A stretch of DNA of 8,939 bases from Rickettsiales bacterium (GTDB taxonomy: Bacteria; Pseudomonadota; Alphaproteobacteria; Rs-D84): positions 1 through 8,939 of the forward strand of contig JAISGC010000093.1 of NCBI GenBank assembly GCA_031263295.1. Direction: 5' to 3'. Shown one piece after another: positions 1-6,426 of this stretch; the first letter of the stretch is position 1, and every line of letters begins with the position of its first letter. Both the position numbers and the translations under genes were made by a program. The notes under the pieces are model-generated. The model did no database searches, was not told the origin of the DNA, and saw nothing but the letters and a program-made list of their open reading frames with translations.

Positions 1-3000
1 TTACGGACGCCTGATATTGCCAGGCGCTGGTCGCGAGCGCGAAGGTCTGATTGTTTGTCGCCCAGGTCAGGCCGTGCAAAGTTTGGTATGTGAACCCGTT
101 GCCCAGCCCGTCATAGAGCTGGTCGTTCAATAATTTTATCGAAGACAATCCGATTGTCTGCCCCGCGTTCGCGGTCGTCAGCGTATTGGTGGAAATTGTA
201 TTGCCGGATGTGAAAGATACCGCCAGCGCCAACGATGAATTGGTTGCGTTCAATGTGGTGAACGACGCGTCCGTGTCTAACTTTAATACGGAGTTGTTCA
301 ATCCGTATGCGATCGAGCCCGTATAATCCGACGAATCCAAATCCAGCGTTCCGTTCACAAAATTGACATTTCCCGAGCCGGATAACTTCGTTCCAAGAAT
401 ATAATTCCCGTCGTTGAAGTTCGCCGTGCCGCCGTTCATTCCGACCGCGGCGCCCGATATATTATTGGCCGCGGATGTGGTGGCGTAGTGGTTCCAGGTT
501 CCGGACGCGCCTACATTCGCCTTGTAATAAATGCTGTCGCTGTGGACATTCAGGACGCCGCCGTTTATGCTGTTTGTCCCGCCGAATGTGCGGCCCGCCG
601 CATCGACATTCGTGGTTCCGGCGGTCTGCGTGAAGGCGCCGGTAAAGCCGCTATTGTCGCCGTTTATATTCAGCGCTCCGCTGCCGGTTTTATTCACGCT
701 GCCGCCCGCGCCCGCGCGATTGCGAATCTGATTCGCGGCCAAGGCCAGGTCAGTCGTCCCAGTCAGATTCAGTGTCGCGCCGCTGCCGATCGCGAGCGCC
801 GTTCCGGAAGATATTGCCGCGTTCAGGTTTAATATCCCGCCGACGATATTCGACAATCCGCCCAAATAGTTTCCGCTCGCATTCGTGGTGCCGCCCGTCT
901 GCGTGAATGTTCCGGCAAAGCCGCTGCTGTCGCCCGCCAGGTTCCAGGTTCCGCTTCCGTGGGTAATCTGCGCGCCCGCGACGCCCGCAATGCCGTCATT
1001 GATTGTTGTCGCGCCGCCGATGTTCAGGGACGCGGCCGCATTCGCCAAGTTTATATTGCGGCCCGACGCGCCGGTCAGCGTTATGTCCGTCAATGTCAGC
1101 GCCGTCGCGTCGGTTAAATTAAACAAAGATTTCCCGCCCGCGTTTATGATGTCGCCGACGCCGCTTCGCCCGGATACCGCGAACGAGCCCGCGCCCGCAT
1201 TGGAGAGATTCGCCGCCGTCGCGTATGTTTGCGCCGCGGCCGCGCCGTATGCCGCGAAATCGAACTTGCGCGCGCCGGTCAATTTATTCGCGGCGTCCAA
1301 AGAATTGCCGTCCGAGAATCCGATCGCATTCATCGTCAGATTGCTTCCGCTTGTTCCGAACGCATATTTATATATCGGCGAACTCACATATTGTGTCGCC
1401 AACGGCGCGGAGAACGACAGGCCCGACAGAACGGCCGCGCTGTATGTCAGATTCATTCCGTTGTCGACGGACAGGTTGGAGATATTCACATTGCCAAGCG
1501 CTATCGTGCTAGACCCAGCCGTCGTTGTTGTGACGGCCAGTTTGTCGGCCGCCAACGATATTATTCCGCCGCTGGCCGACAGCAACGCATCCAGCGCGAC
1601 TGACGCATTATTCGTCGCCGTCAGATTCGCGAAAGTCGTCGTCGCGTTCGCATTGTTGCGCAAATCCAAAACCGCATTGCTCAATCCGTAATTATTCGCA
1701 TAGCTTGTTTTGTTTAACTTCAATGTCGCATCGCGGAATATCACACGCCCAAGGTTTGTCTTCGAGAAATCGCTGTCCGCGTTCAGGATGTAATTCGCCG
1801 CCACCTTGACATTCGTCGCCATATCGTAATCCGCACCGAATATGACATCGGTCGAATCTGAAAAGACCGCATTCGCCGGATTAGCGAACGCCGCGGTAAT
1901 CGCATTGCTTGTTGATGCCAGATATGCAAGCGCTCCGGTCGCCGAAAATATCCCCTTTGCCTTCGATACATTCGCGGTCGACGCGTCGGTCAGGACGAAC
2001 TGGCCCTCGCCGCCTTGGAATCTGATGTTGCCCACGCCGGAACCGAATGCAGTCGCCGAAGTATTGAACTTTGTTGCGCCCGCGTTCTGAACGAACAGAG
2101 GATCATACAAAGAATTGTTGCCGTTCAGCACAAGCGTGTTGGCGCCGTTTTTGGTCAGCGATATTCCATTTCCGGTGCCCGATATTCCGCCGCCCAAATA
2201 CACATATCCGGCCGCGCCGTCGACCAGCATATTCCCGCCGTATATCGCGATGTCGCGCGGCGTGCCGCCGGATATGCTATTATTTGTGAAGACAATGCTG
2301 CTGTTCGCGGTCGTGGTTTTTAACGACAGCGTCGTGTTGGAGTTCGTCGCGCCGCCCCGCCATGCGTCGACGAACAAAGCGCCGGACGCCAGCGTCCCGC
2401 TGGAACTTGTTTTGTTGCCTGTGAAAACTATGCTTCCGCCGTCGGCCGTCAGGTTCAGATAATTGCCCAGAACCCCAAGGGCGCCGCTGCCGTATTGGCC
2501 GGACCATCCTGCGTCGCTGTTGTTCTCGAACTTCAATGTTCCGCCGTTGGACGCCGTGAAGTTGGTCGTGTATGCTCCGGCATTGCTGATTATATATATG
2601 GCGCCGCCGCGCATGCTGGGCGCGGAGTTTCCGGAAAAGTTTATCAAGGAACCGACTCCGTCCGATGTCATCGACATATTGGAGGCTTCGAGCAATATCG
2701 CGCCTCCGGCGTTGGTGTCGCCGGATGCAGTCGCCTTGTTGTTCGTAAAGGTTATCGTCCCGCCGCTTGTTGCGTTCAGATTCACCATGCCCTGGTTGGA
2801 GTTGTGTATCGCGCCGCCGTGGGTTGCGCTGTTGCCGTCGAAAAGAATCGCGCTTGCGTTCGCGTTGACATTTATTGTCGCGTCGCTGGCGGTGTCGACG
2901 GAATCGACATACAGCGCGCCGCCCCAGACGGCATTGTTGTTCTTGAATGTATTGCTCCCGCCGATATTCGCGACGCCGCGCGCCACGCCGATTGCGCCGC

Positions 3001-3595
3001 CTGCATCGGAGACCTTCATATCTTGAAAAGTATTCGTCCCGGTCGCGGTCATCGTTCCCCCGCTGACATAGACCGCGCCGCCCCTGCTCGCATTCTGGAC
3101 CCCGCCGCTGTTTGTGAACTTGCTGTCCGCGATATTCAGCACGGCGCCGTCGTTCGCCAGCGCCGCGACCGCGCCGTTTCCGGTCGCGCGGTTGCCGTCG
3201 AAAGTCATCGCGTTGAAACTGGCCGTCGACGCGCTTGGGATATACGCGACGCCGCCGTTGCCCGGCGCGTCCACCCAGTTGATCGTAAAGCCGTTCAGCG
3301 TCAGAATCGAGCCCGCGTTGCCGCTGCTGAACCGCAGTCCTCCGGCCGTTATTCCGGTCGACGACGCGCCGATTGTGGTCGCGTATCCGCCGCCGGGCGT
3401 CCATTGTTTGGTCTGGTCGGTATTGCGAAAATCCTGCGTGATAGTGATGGTTTTAGGCGTAGCGGCGTCACTGAACGCCGAGTTCATATCGTCGACGCCG
3501 GCGACATTGTATGTCGCGGCGCGGGCGCCGGACGCGATGCAGAATAATGCAAGCATGGCGGCGGCAAGTTTGTTTTTTATAGAAAATATCAGCAT
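1..3595 (-). CDS. Large exported Pmp/autotransporter-like adhesin, N-terminal 1198 residues (3' end outside window)
   Basis: A single frame stays open from ATG 3595-3593 to the left edge, giving 1198 codons and one spare base. Residues 1-26 are a signal peptide: a lysine-bearing start, a hydrophobic core (AAAMLALFCIA), and an Ala-Arg-Ala cleavage site before ATYNV. Residues about 90-450 hold repeated FxxN motifs (F132, F217, F252, F283, F320, F356, F391, F436) alternating with GGA[ILV], the signature of chlamydial polymorphic membrane proteins. From about residue 460 come passenger-type beta repeats such as LTKNGANTLVLNGNN and NKTGSGALNINGDN. The protein is rich in Gly, Ala, Ser, Thr and Asn, with hardly any Cys after the signal. 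This predicts a secreted beta-helix surface protein, probably an adhesin, exported by Sec. A C-terminal beta-barrel is expected but lies beyond the window, so type V secretion is inference. An AAGG at 3610-3607 sits 11 bases before the start, somewhat far for a ribosome-binding site. Specific function unknown. Confidence 0.88.
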   Translation of the reverse strand, partial: MLIFSIKNKLAAAMLALFCIASGARAATYNVAGVDDMNSAFSDAATPKTITITQDFRNTDQTKQWTPGGGYATTIGASSTGITAGGLRFSSGNAGSILTLNGFTINWVDAPGNGGVAYIPSASTASFNAMTFDGNRATGNGAVAALANDGAVLNIADSKFTNSGGVQNASRGGAVYVSGGTMTATGTNTFQDMKVSDAGGAIGVARGVANIGGSNTFKNNNAVWGGALYVDSVDTASDATINVNANASAILFDGNSATHGGAIHNSNQGMVNLNATSGGTITFTNNKATASGDTNAGGAILLEASNMSMTSDGVGSLINFSGNSAPSMRGGAIYIISNAGAYTTNFTASNGGTLKFENNSDAGWSGQYGSGALGVLGNYLNLTADGGSIVFTGNKTSSSGTLASGALFVDAWRGGATNSNTTLSLKTTTANSSIVFTNNSISGGTPRDIAIYGGNMLVDGAAGYVYLGGGISGTGNGISLTKNGANTLVLNGNNSLYDPLFVQNAGATKFNTSATAFGSGVGNIRFQGGEGQFVLTDASTANVSKAKGIFSATGALAYLASTSNAITAAFANPANAVFSDSTDVIFGADYDMATNVKVAANYILNADSDFSKTNLGRVIFRDATLKLNKTSYANNYGLSNAVLDLRNNANATTTFANLTATNNASVALDALLSASGGIISLAADKLAVTTTTAGSSTIALGNVNISNLSVDNGMNLTYSAAVLSGLSFSAPLATQYVSSPIYKYAFGTSGSNLTMNAIGFSDGNSLDAANKLTGARKFDFAAYGAAAAQTYATAANLSNAGAGSFAVSGRSGVGDIINAGGKSLFNLTDATALTLTDITLTGASGRNINLANAAASLNIGGATTINDGIAGVAGAQITHGSGTWNLAGDSSGFAGTFTQTGGTTNASGNYLGGLSNIVGGILNLNAAISSGTALAIGSGATLNLTGTTDLALAANQIRNRAGAGGSVNKTGSGALNINGDNSGFTGAFTQTAGTTNVDAAGRTFGGTNSINGGVLNVHSDSIYYKANVGASGTWNHYATTSAANNISGAAVGMNGGTANFNDGNYILGTKLSGSGNVNFVNGTLDLDSSDYTGSIAYGLNNSVLKLDTDASFTTLNATNSSLALAVSFTSGNTISTNTLTTANAGQTIGLSSIKLLNDQLYDGLGNGFTYQTLHGLTWATNNQTFALATSAWQYQASV
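608..963 (-). repeat. Two imperfect copies of a passenger-repeat unit, 273 bp apart
   Basis: The stretches 608-690 and 881-963 are clearly related DNA, offset by 273 bp (91 codons, frame kept). They encode GSGTWNLAGDSSGFAGTFTQ (copy at 881-963, first in the protein, near residue 880) and GSGALNINGDNSGFTGAFTQ (copy at 608-690), each followed by TGGTTN or TAGTTN and later a GG[IV]LN strand. This resembles the autotransporter-associated beta-strand repeat and shows local duplication inside the gene. Confidence 0.65.
2236..3202 (-). repeat. Block of FxxN / GGA[ILV] protein repeats
   Basis: Within the adhesin, about eight units pair an FxxN tetrapeptide (FDGN, FKNN, FDGN, FTNN, FSGN, FENN, FTGN, FTNN) with a following GGAI, GGAL, GGAV or SGAL, spaced roughly 30-40 residues apart after residue 217. 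This is the pattern of the chlamydial Pmp repeat, thought to form turns of a right-handed beta-helix. The units differ strongly at the DNA level, so this is an old protein repeat rather than a recent tandem duplication. Confidence 0.8.
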
Positions 3596-3626
3596 TATGA
3601 TTTTCGCCTTTATTGAAAGCAGAGGA

Positions 3627-3655
3627 ATTTTACAAGAAGCGGCGATTTGATTCCA
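3627..3655 (-). promoter_or_regulatory. Candidate promoter of the adhesin gene
   Basis: On the minus strand TAAAAT (3632-3627) is a five-of-six match to a -10 box. A poor -35 candidate, TGGAAT (3655-3650), lies 17 bases upstream. Transcription would begin near 3620, giving a leader of about 25 bases that contains the AAGG at 3610-3607. The weak -35 keeps this tentative. Confidence 0.3.
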
Positions 3656-3675
3656 GACGAACGAATTCCTAGGCA

Positions 3676-3704
3676 TTGACAGGCGCCGCCGGAGGTTGTA
3701 AAGT
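3676..3704 (+). promoter_or_regulatory. Promoter of alaS (TTGACA-N17-TAAAGT)
   Basis: A perfect -35 hexamer TTGACA (3676-3681) is separated by exactly 17 bases from TAAAGT (3699-3704), a four-of-six -10 box. Transcription would start near 3711 and leave a leader of about 100 bases before alaS. The -10 box overlaps the left arm of the inverted repeat at 3701-3796, so anything binding that repeat would touch the promoter. Confidence 0.6.
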
Positions 3705-3796
3705 TTGAGTTCGAGTTTCAGTTTGAGTTTGTTCCGCCGATGCATTGTTAGACGGCAACGCTACGGCAGGTTGAACTCAAACTCGAACTCAAACTT
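3701..3796. repeat. Inverted repeat of hexamer units in the alaS leader
   Basis: The left arm AAGTTTGAGTTCGAGTTT (3701-3718) is the exact reverse complement of 3779-3796. Allowing one mismatch (3719/3778) and two G-T pairs, the arms extend to 3701-3726 and 3771-3796, around a 44-base spacer. Each arm is itself a tandem array of a 6-bp unit (TGAGTT on the left, AACTCR on the right). The element starts in the -10 box and ends three bases before the GGAG ribosome-binding site of alaS. It could be an operator, a leader RNA hairpin or a small dispersed element. No clean target-site duplication is visible. Confidence 0.85.
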
Positions 3797-3798
3797 AT

Positions 3799-3802
3799 GG
3801 AG
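3799..3802 (+). promoter_or_regulatory. alaS ribosome-binding site GGAG
   Basis: GGAG at 3799-3802 lies six bases before ATG 3809, an ideal spacing. An earlier in-frame ATG at 3797 overlaps this site and has only the inverted-repeat arm upstream, so the site selects 3809 as the start. The resulting N-terminus (MTSRELRKLYIDFF) matches the usual beginning of the AlaRS family. Confidence 0.75.
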
Positions 3803-3808
3803 ATTAAA

Positions 3809-5575
3809 ATGACATCGCGCGAACTGCGAAAGCTTTATATTGATTTCTTTGTCGGACGCGGGCACAAGCAGATTCCGTCCGCGTCTTTGATACCGGAAAA
3901 CGACCCGTCGGTCTTGTTCACGACCGCCGGAATGCACCCATTGGTGCCCTATCTTTTGGGCGAGCCTCATCCGATGGGAACCCGCCTTGTCGATTGCCAA
4001 AAGTGCATACGCACCGGCGACATAGACGAGGTCGGCGACCGATTCCATCTGACATTTTTCGAGATGCTCGGCAACTGGTCCCTTGGCGATTACTTCAAGA
4101 AAGAAATGATTGGAATGTCGCACGAGTTTTTGACGCAGGTTCTGAAAATCCCGCAGGATAAAATATCCGTCACCTGCTTTGCGGGCGACAACGACGCGCC
4201 CCGGGACGACGAGGCGGCGGACGCTTGGCGCGCGCTCGGCTATCCCGATAGTCGCATCAGCTTCCTGCCGAAAAAGGACAACTGGTGGGGCCCGGCCGGA
4301 ATCACCGGGCCGTGCGGTCCCGACAGCGAGATGTTCTATGACACCGGGACCGGCATCGTCGAAATCTGGAACGATGTCTTTATGCAATATAATAAAGACG
4401 AGACCGGCGCGTTCGTTCCCCTGGCGCAAAAGAATGTCGACACGGGATTGGGCTTGGAGCGCGCGCTCGCGGTTTTGACCGGCGCGGAAAGCGTCTACGA
4501 CACGGAACTTTTCACGCCGATAATTGAAAAAATCACGGCGCTGACCGGCAAAAAATACGGCTTGTCATCCCGCGCAAGACCCGCGGTAGCCAGTGAAACA
4601 TCGGCGAGCGAAGCGAGCACAATTCGCGCGTTCCGCATAATTGCAGACCACATTCGCGCCGCGACATTTATCCTCGGCGACGATAAAGGCGTGGCGCCGT
4701 CGAATGTCGACCAGGGCTATGTGTTGCGCCGACTGATTCGCCGTGCATACAGATACCTGAACGGGTTAGGCGCCGGGCCGCATTCGATGTCCGCAATCGC
4801 CGCAGTCGTCGTCGACAATTATAAAGATGTTTATCCCGAATTGGGCCGTAACAACGACTTCATTATAAAGAACCTGGACCGCGAGGAAGAATTGTTTTCG
4901 CGCACGCTTGAAACGGGGCTCCGCATCGCGCGGCGCTTTATCGACGCGGGCGCGCTTTCGGCCGAGAACGCGTTCGAGCTCTATGCCACCTATGGCTTTC
5001 CGTTGGAGTTCACCCAGGAATTGGCCGCCGAGCACAAGCTTACAATCGATGTCGATGGATACAATAAATTGTTTGCCGAGCACCAGGCGAAATCGCGGGC
5101 GGGCGCCGAGCAAAAGTTCAAGGGGGGACTCGCCGACGATTCCGCCGCGACGACCGCGCTCCACACGGCGACGCATTTATTGCACGGCGCTTTGCGGCGC
5201 GTCCTCGGCGATTCGGTTTTTCAGCGCGGCGCGAACATCACGGCCGAGCGGACGCGGTTCGACTTTTCTTTCGAGCGCAAATTGACGCCGGACGAACTCG
5301 CCGCGGTCGAGAAAATCGTCAACGACGCAATCGATGCGAAACTGCCGGTAAGCTGCGAAAATATGTCGGTCGCGGACGCCCGCGAATCCGGCGCGGTCGG
5401 AATCTTCGACGACAAATATGGAACCCAAGTCAAGGTCTATGACATACCGGGATACGACCGGGAAATCTGCGGCGGCCCGCATGTCGGCAACACCGGCGAA
5501 CTCGGCCGCTTCAAGATCCAGAAAGAAGAATCTTCGGCTGCGGGCGTCCGCCGCATAAAAGCAGTACTGCAATAA
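3809..5575 (+). CDS. alaS: Alanine--tRNA ligase, short form
   Basis: Cytoplasmic enzyme that charges tRNA-Ala with alanine using ATP and hydrolyses mischarged Ser- or Gly-tRNA-Ala. The 588-residue product shows class II motif 2 (R68 through FFEMLGNWSLGDYFK ending at K97), motif 3 (NVDTGLGLER, residues 209-218), the tRNA-recognition region (SNVDQGYVLRRLIRRA) and an editing domain with both metal-binding motifs: H452-x3-H456 (HTATH) and C554-x3-H558 (CGGPH, where CGGTH is usual). Typical bacterial AlaRS is about 875 residues. This one ends just after GVRRIKAVLQ, so it lacks the C-terminal C-Ala/DHHA1 domain, and it passes directly from KFKGGLADDSAATTA to HTATH, with no sign of the GGQ-containing beta-barrel before the editing domain. 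Such compact enzymes are known from candidate-phylum bacteria. Residues about 252-271 look like an insertion. All catalytic motifs are intact, so the gene is probably functional. Transcription likely starts at 3711. Confidence 0.95.
   Translation: MTSRELRKLYIDFFVGRGHKQIPSASLIPENDPSVLFTTAGMHPLVPYLLGEPHPMGTRLVDCQKCIRTGDIDEVGDRFHLTFFEMLGNWSLGDYFKKEMIGMSHEFLTQVLKIPQDKISVTCFAGDNDAPRDDEAADAWRALGYPDSRISFLPKKDNWWGPAGITGPCGPDSEMFYDTGTGIVEIWNDVFMQYNKDETGAFVPLAQKNVDTGLGLERALAVLTGAESVYDTELFTPIIEKITALTGKKYGLSSRARPAVASETSASEASTIRAFRIIADHIRAATFILGDDKGVAPSNVDQGYVLRRLIRRAYRYLNGLGAGPHSMSAIAAVVVDNYKDVYPELGRNNDFIIKNLDREEELFSRTLETGLRIARRFIDAGALSAENAFELYATYGFPLEFTQELAAEHKLTIDVDGYNKLFAEHQAKSRAGAEQKFKGGLADDSAATTALHTATHLLHGALRRVLGDSVFQRGANITAERTRFDFSFERKLTPDELAAVEKIVNDAIDAKLPVSCENMSVADARESGAVGIFDDKYGTQVKVYDIPGYDREICGGPHVGNTGELGRFKIQKEESSAAGVRRIKAVLQ
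4562..4620 (+). repeat. RPE-like palindromic insertion inside alaS
   Basis: Between GKKYG and AFRIIADHIRAATF, where AlaRS proteins normally have only a few residues, lie about 20 low-complexity residues (252-271) rich in Ser, Ala, Arg, Glu and Thr. The DNA starts TTGTCATCCCGCG, a pattern typical of dispersed palindromic repeats in some bacterial genomes. It forms a 5-bp hairpin (4570-4574 with 4582-4586) and ends with a direct repeat GCGAGCGAAGCGAGC (4604-4618). The length keeps frame. This resembles Rickettsia palindromic elements that sit in-frame in genes. Only one copy lies in the window, so mobility is inferred. Confidence 0.5.
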
Positions 5576-5657
5576 AAAAACCCCAGGGTGGAGTAGATTC
5601 TGTTGATATAATCTCAAATCCAGAGCATCTTCCTGGGGGCTCTGCTGTGATAATATC
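5576..5657 (+). ncRNA. Pseudoknotted RNA upstream of the Abi gene, probable abiF RNA motif
   Basis: The gap between alaS and the Abi gene folds on paper into an H-type pseudoknot. Stem 1 pairs CCCCAGG (5581-5587) with CCTGGGG (5632-5638), extendable by a G-U pair. Stem 2 pairs CAGAGC (5621-5626, inside the stem 1 loop) with GCTCTG (5639-5644). The two 3' arms are adjacent, so the stems can stack coaxially. The stem 1 loop also holds a hairpin AGATT (5595-5599) / AATCT (5610-5614). The RNA lies 38 bases before the Abi start codon. A conserved structured RNA called the abiF motif is known to occur immediately upstream of abiF-type genes; the position fits, but family membership was not tested. 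Ends are approximate. It could be a separate small RNA, a leader element, or both. Confidence 0.62.
5604..5612 (+). promoter_or_regulatory. Consensus extended -10 (TGATATAAT) inside the RNA region
   Basis: TG-A-TATAAT at 5604-5612 is a perfect extended -10 element. No -35 box is visible 16-18 bases upstream, which extended -10 promoters can do without. A transcript would begin near 5619, keep the 5621-5626/5639-5644 stem, and lose the 5' arm of the pseudoknot. It would then serve as the mRNA start for the Abi gene. The element lies in the loop of a predicted hairpin, so it may also be chance. Confidence 0.4.
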
Positions 5658-5681
5658 GCAATCTTTGCAAGAAGTCAAGAA

Positions 5682-6395
5682 ATGAATACAGAGATATTGA
5701 ATAAATACTTATCGCAAAGCCGAATTGCGCCGTATGTCGACATCGCCGGGTTCAATCGGGCTGCGGATTTATACAAGCTAAACATTCTGCTGTCCGAACA
5801 ACTGTTCTCGCTGTTGGCGTGCTTTGAGGTTATCTTTAGAAACAGCGCGCATAATAAATTGAGCGAGGCATTTGGAGAAAACTATTTCTTCGAGCTGGAC
5901 GCCATTTTCAAGTCGATTATTCCGCCGGACGAATCTTCGAGAAACCACGGAAGCGTGCTGTTGGAAGAGGCGTTTTACAAGGTTCAGCGCTCGATATTCG
6001 GGGCGTATTTCACAAACGACGAGTTTGAAAGGCTTGCCAGAAAAAACAACAGAAACATCACGGAGCAAATGCTGTGTCAGCTTTCGTTCGGATTCTGGGT
6101 GCATTTGCTTGACAATATCTATGCGCAAAAGCTGTGGGACAAGCATTTATATTTGATTTTTCCGATAGGCGTGAACAGAAACGCCCTGTCTAGAAAATTG
6201 AACTCTATTTTAAGATACAGAAACCGCATCGCGCATTGCGAGCCGATTATCAAGAAACCGGCGCGCCTGAAAACAATCCGCGACGACCTGGTCGCGGTTA
6301 TGCATTGGCTTTCGCCCGAAATAACCGACTGGGCGCTATCGTTCAATTCATTCGACGCGCATTACGGCGAACTGGTTAAAATCGTTGAAGAATGA
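5682..6395 (+). CDS. Abi_2/AbiF-like HEPN protein, putative RNA-targeting abortive-infection toxin
   Basis: The 237-residue product has the layout of the Abi-like (Abi_2) family. The N-terminal part is LSQSRIAPYVDIAGFNRAADLY, then a helix with E49 and R53-N54 (FEVIFRN), a central LSFGFWVHLLD (residues 134-144), and RYRNRIAHCEPI near residues 178-189. R180-x4-H185 is the HEPN RNase motif, normally followed by HEP; here it is H185-C186-E187-P188. HEPN proteins with this motif usually cut RNA, and Abi family members stop growth of phage-infected cells; activity here is inference. There is no membrane segment or signal peptide. The ribosome-binding site is weak (AGAAG, 5670-5674), which suggests low or controlled translation. 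The pseudoknot RNA just upstream is the likely partner or regulator. Codons look less GC-biased than in alaS or rnj (many AAA, ATT, TTT, AGA), compatible with acquisition by transfer. Confidence 0.82.
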   Translation: MNTEILNKYLSQSRIAPYVDIAGFNRAADLYKLNILLSEQLFSLLACFEVIFRNSAHNKLSEAFGENYFFELDAIFKSIIPPDESSRNHGSVLLEEAFYKVQRSIFGAYFTNDEFERLARKNNRNITEQMLCQLSFGFWVHLLDNIYAQKLWDKHLYLIFPIGVNRNALSRKLNSILRYRNRIAHCEPIIKKPARLKTIRDDLVAVMHWLSPEITDWALSFNSFDAHYGELVKIVEE

Positions 6396-6397
6396 AC

Positions 6398-6426
6398 TTG
6401 CAAACACCGGCATTAAAGGCTATGAT
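6398..6426 (+). promoter_or_regulatory. Candidate promoter before the Nudix gene (TTGCAA-N17-TATGAT)
   Basis: TTGCAA (6398-6403) and TATGAT (6421-6426) are four-of-six and five-of-six matches with a 17-base spacer, starting three bases after the Abi stop codon. Transcription from about 6433 would serve the Nudix gene and rnj independently of alaS and abi. It would begin just after ATG 6427, so it could not drive full-length translation of the small frame there. Confidence 0.42.

Noticed and set aside
1..3. TAA on the minus strand at the left edge as the end of the adhesin gene
   Set aside because: It is out of frame: counting from 3595, the last full codon is GTA at 4-2, so the gene continues beyond the window.
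2280..3404. Minus-strand frame of 374 codons, very rich in Arg
   Set aside because: It is an out-of-frame reading of the adhesin gene on the same strand; Arg-rich, low-complexity content is what Gly/Ala/Asn-rich repeats give when frame-shifted. The true frame runs through from 3595 to the window edge without a stop.
885..3650. Long plus-strand frames opposite the adhesin (for example 885-1691, 2463-3026, 2495-3547)
   Set aside because: They are antisense to an intact signal-peptide-bearing gene, with Pro/Ala/Val-rich or Arg/Ala-rich composition, no recognisable domain and no consistent ribosome-binding sites.
3701..3796. CRISPR array or complete transposable element at the hexamer repeats
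   Set aside because: Units are only 6 bp without spacers, and no transposase or clear target-site duplication is present.
3797..3808. ATG 3797 as the alaS start
   Set aside because: It overlaps the GGAG ribosome-binding site that is ideally placed for ATG 3809, and the family N-terminus begins at the latter.
3761..5617. Minus-strand frames under alaS (3761-4429, 4766-5176, 5177-5617)
   Set aside because: Antisense shadows of a well-conserved enzyme gene; no domain recognised.
5581..5640. Rho-independent terminator after alaS
   Set aside because: The CCCCAGG/CCTGGGG stem encloses a loop of 44 bases and is not followed by a T-run, so it does not fit a terminator; the pseudoknot reading explains both stems.
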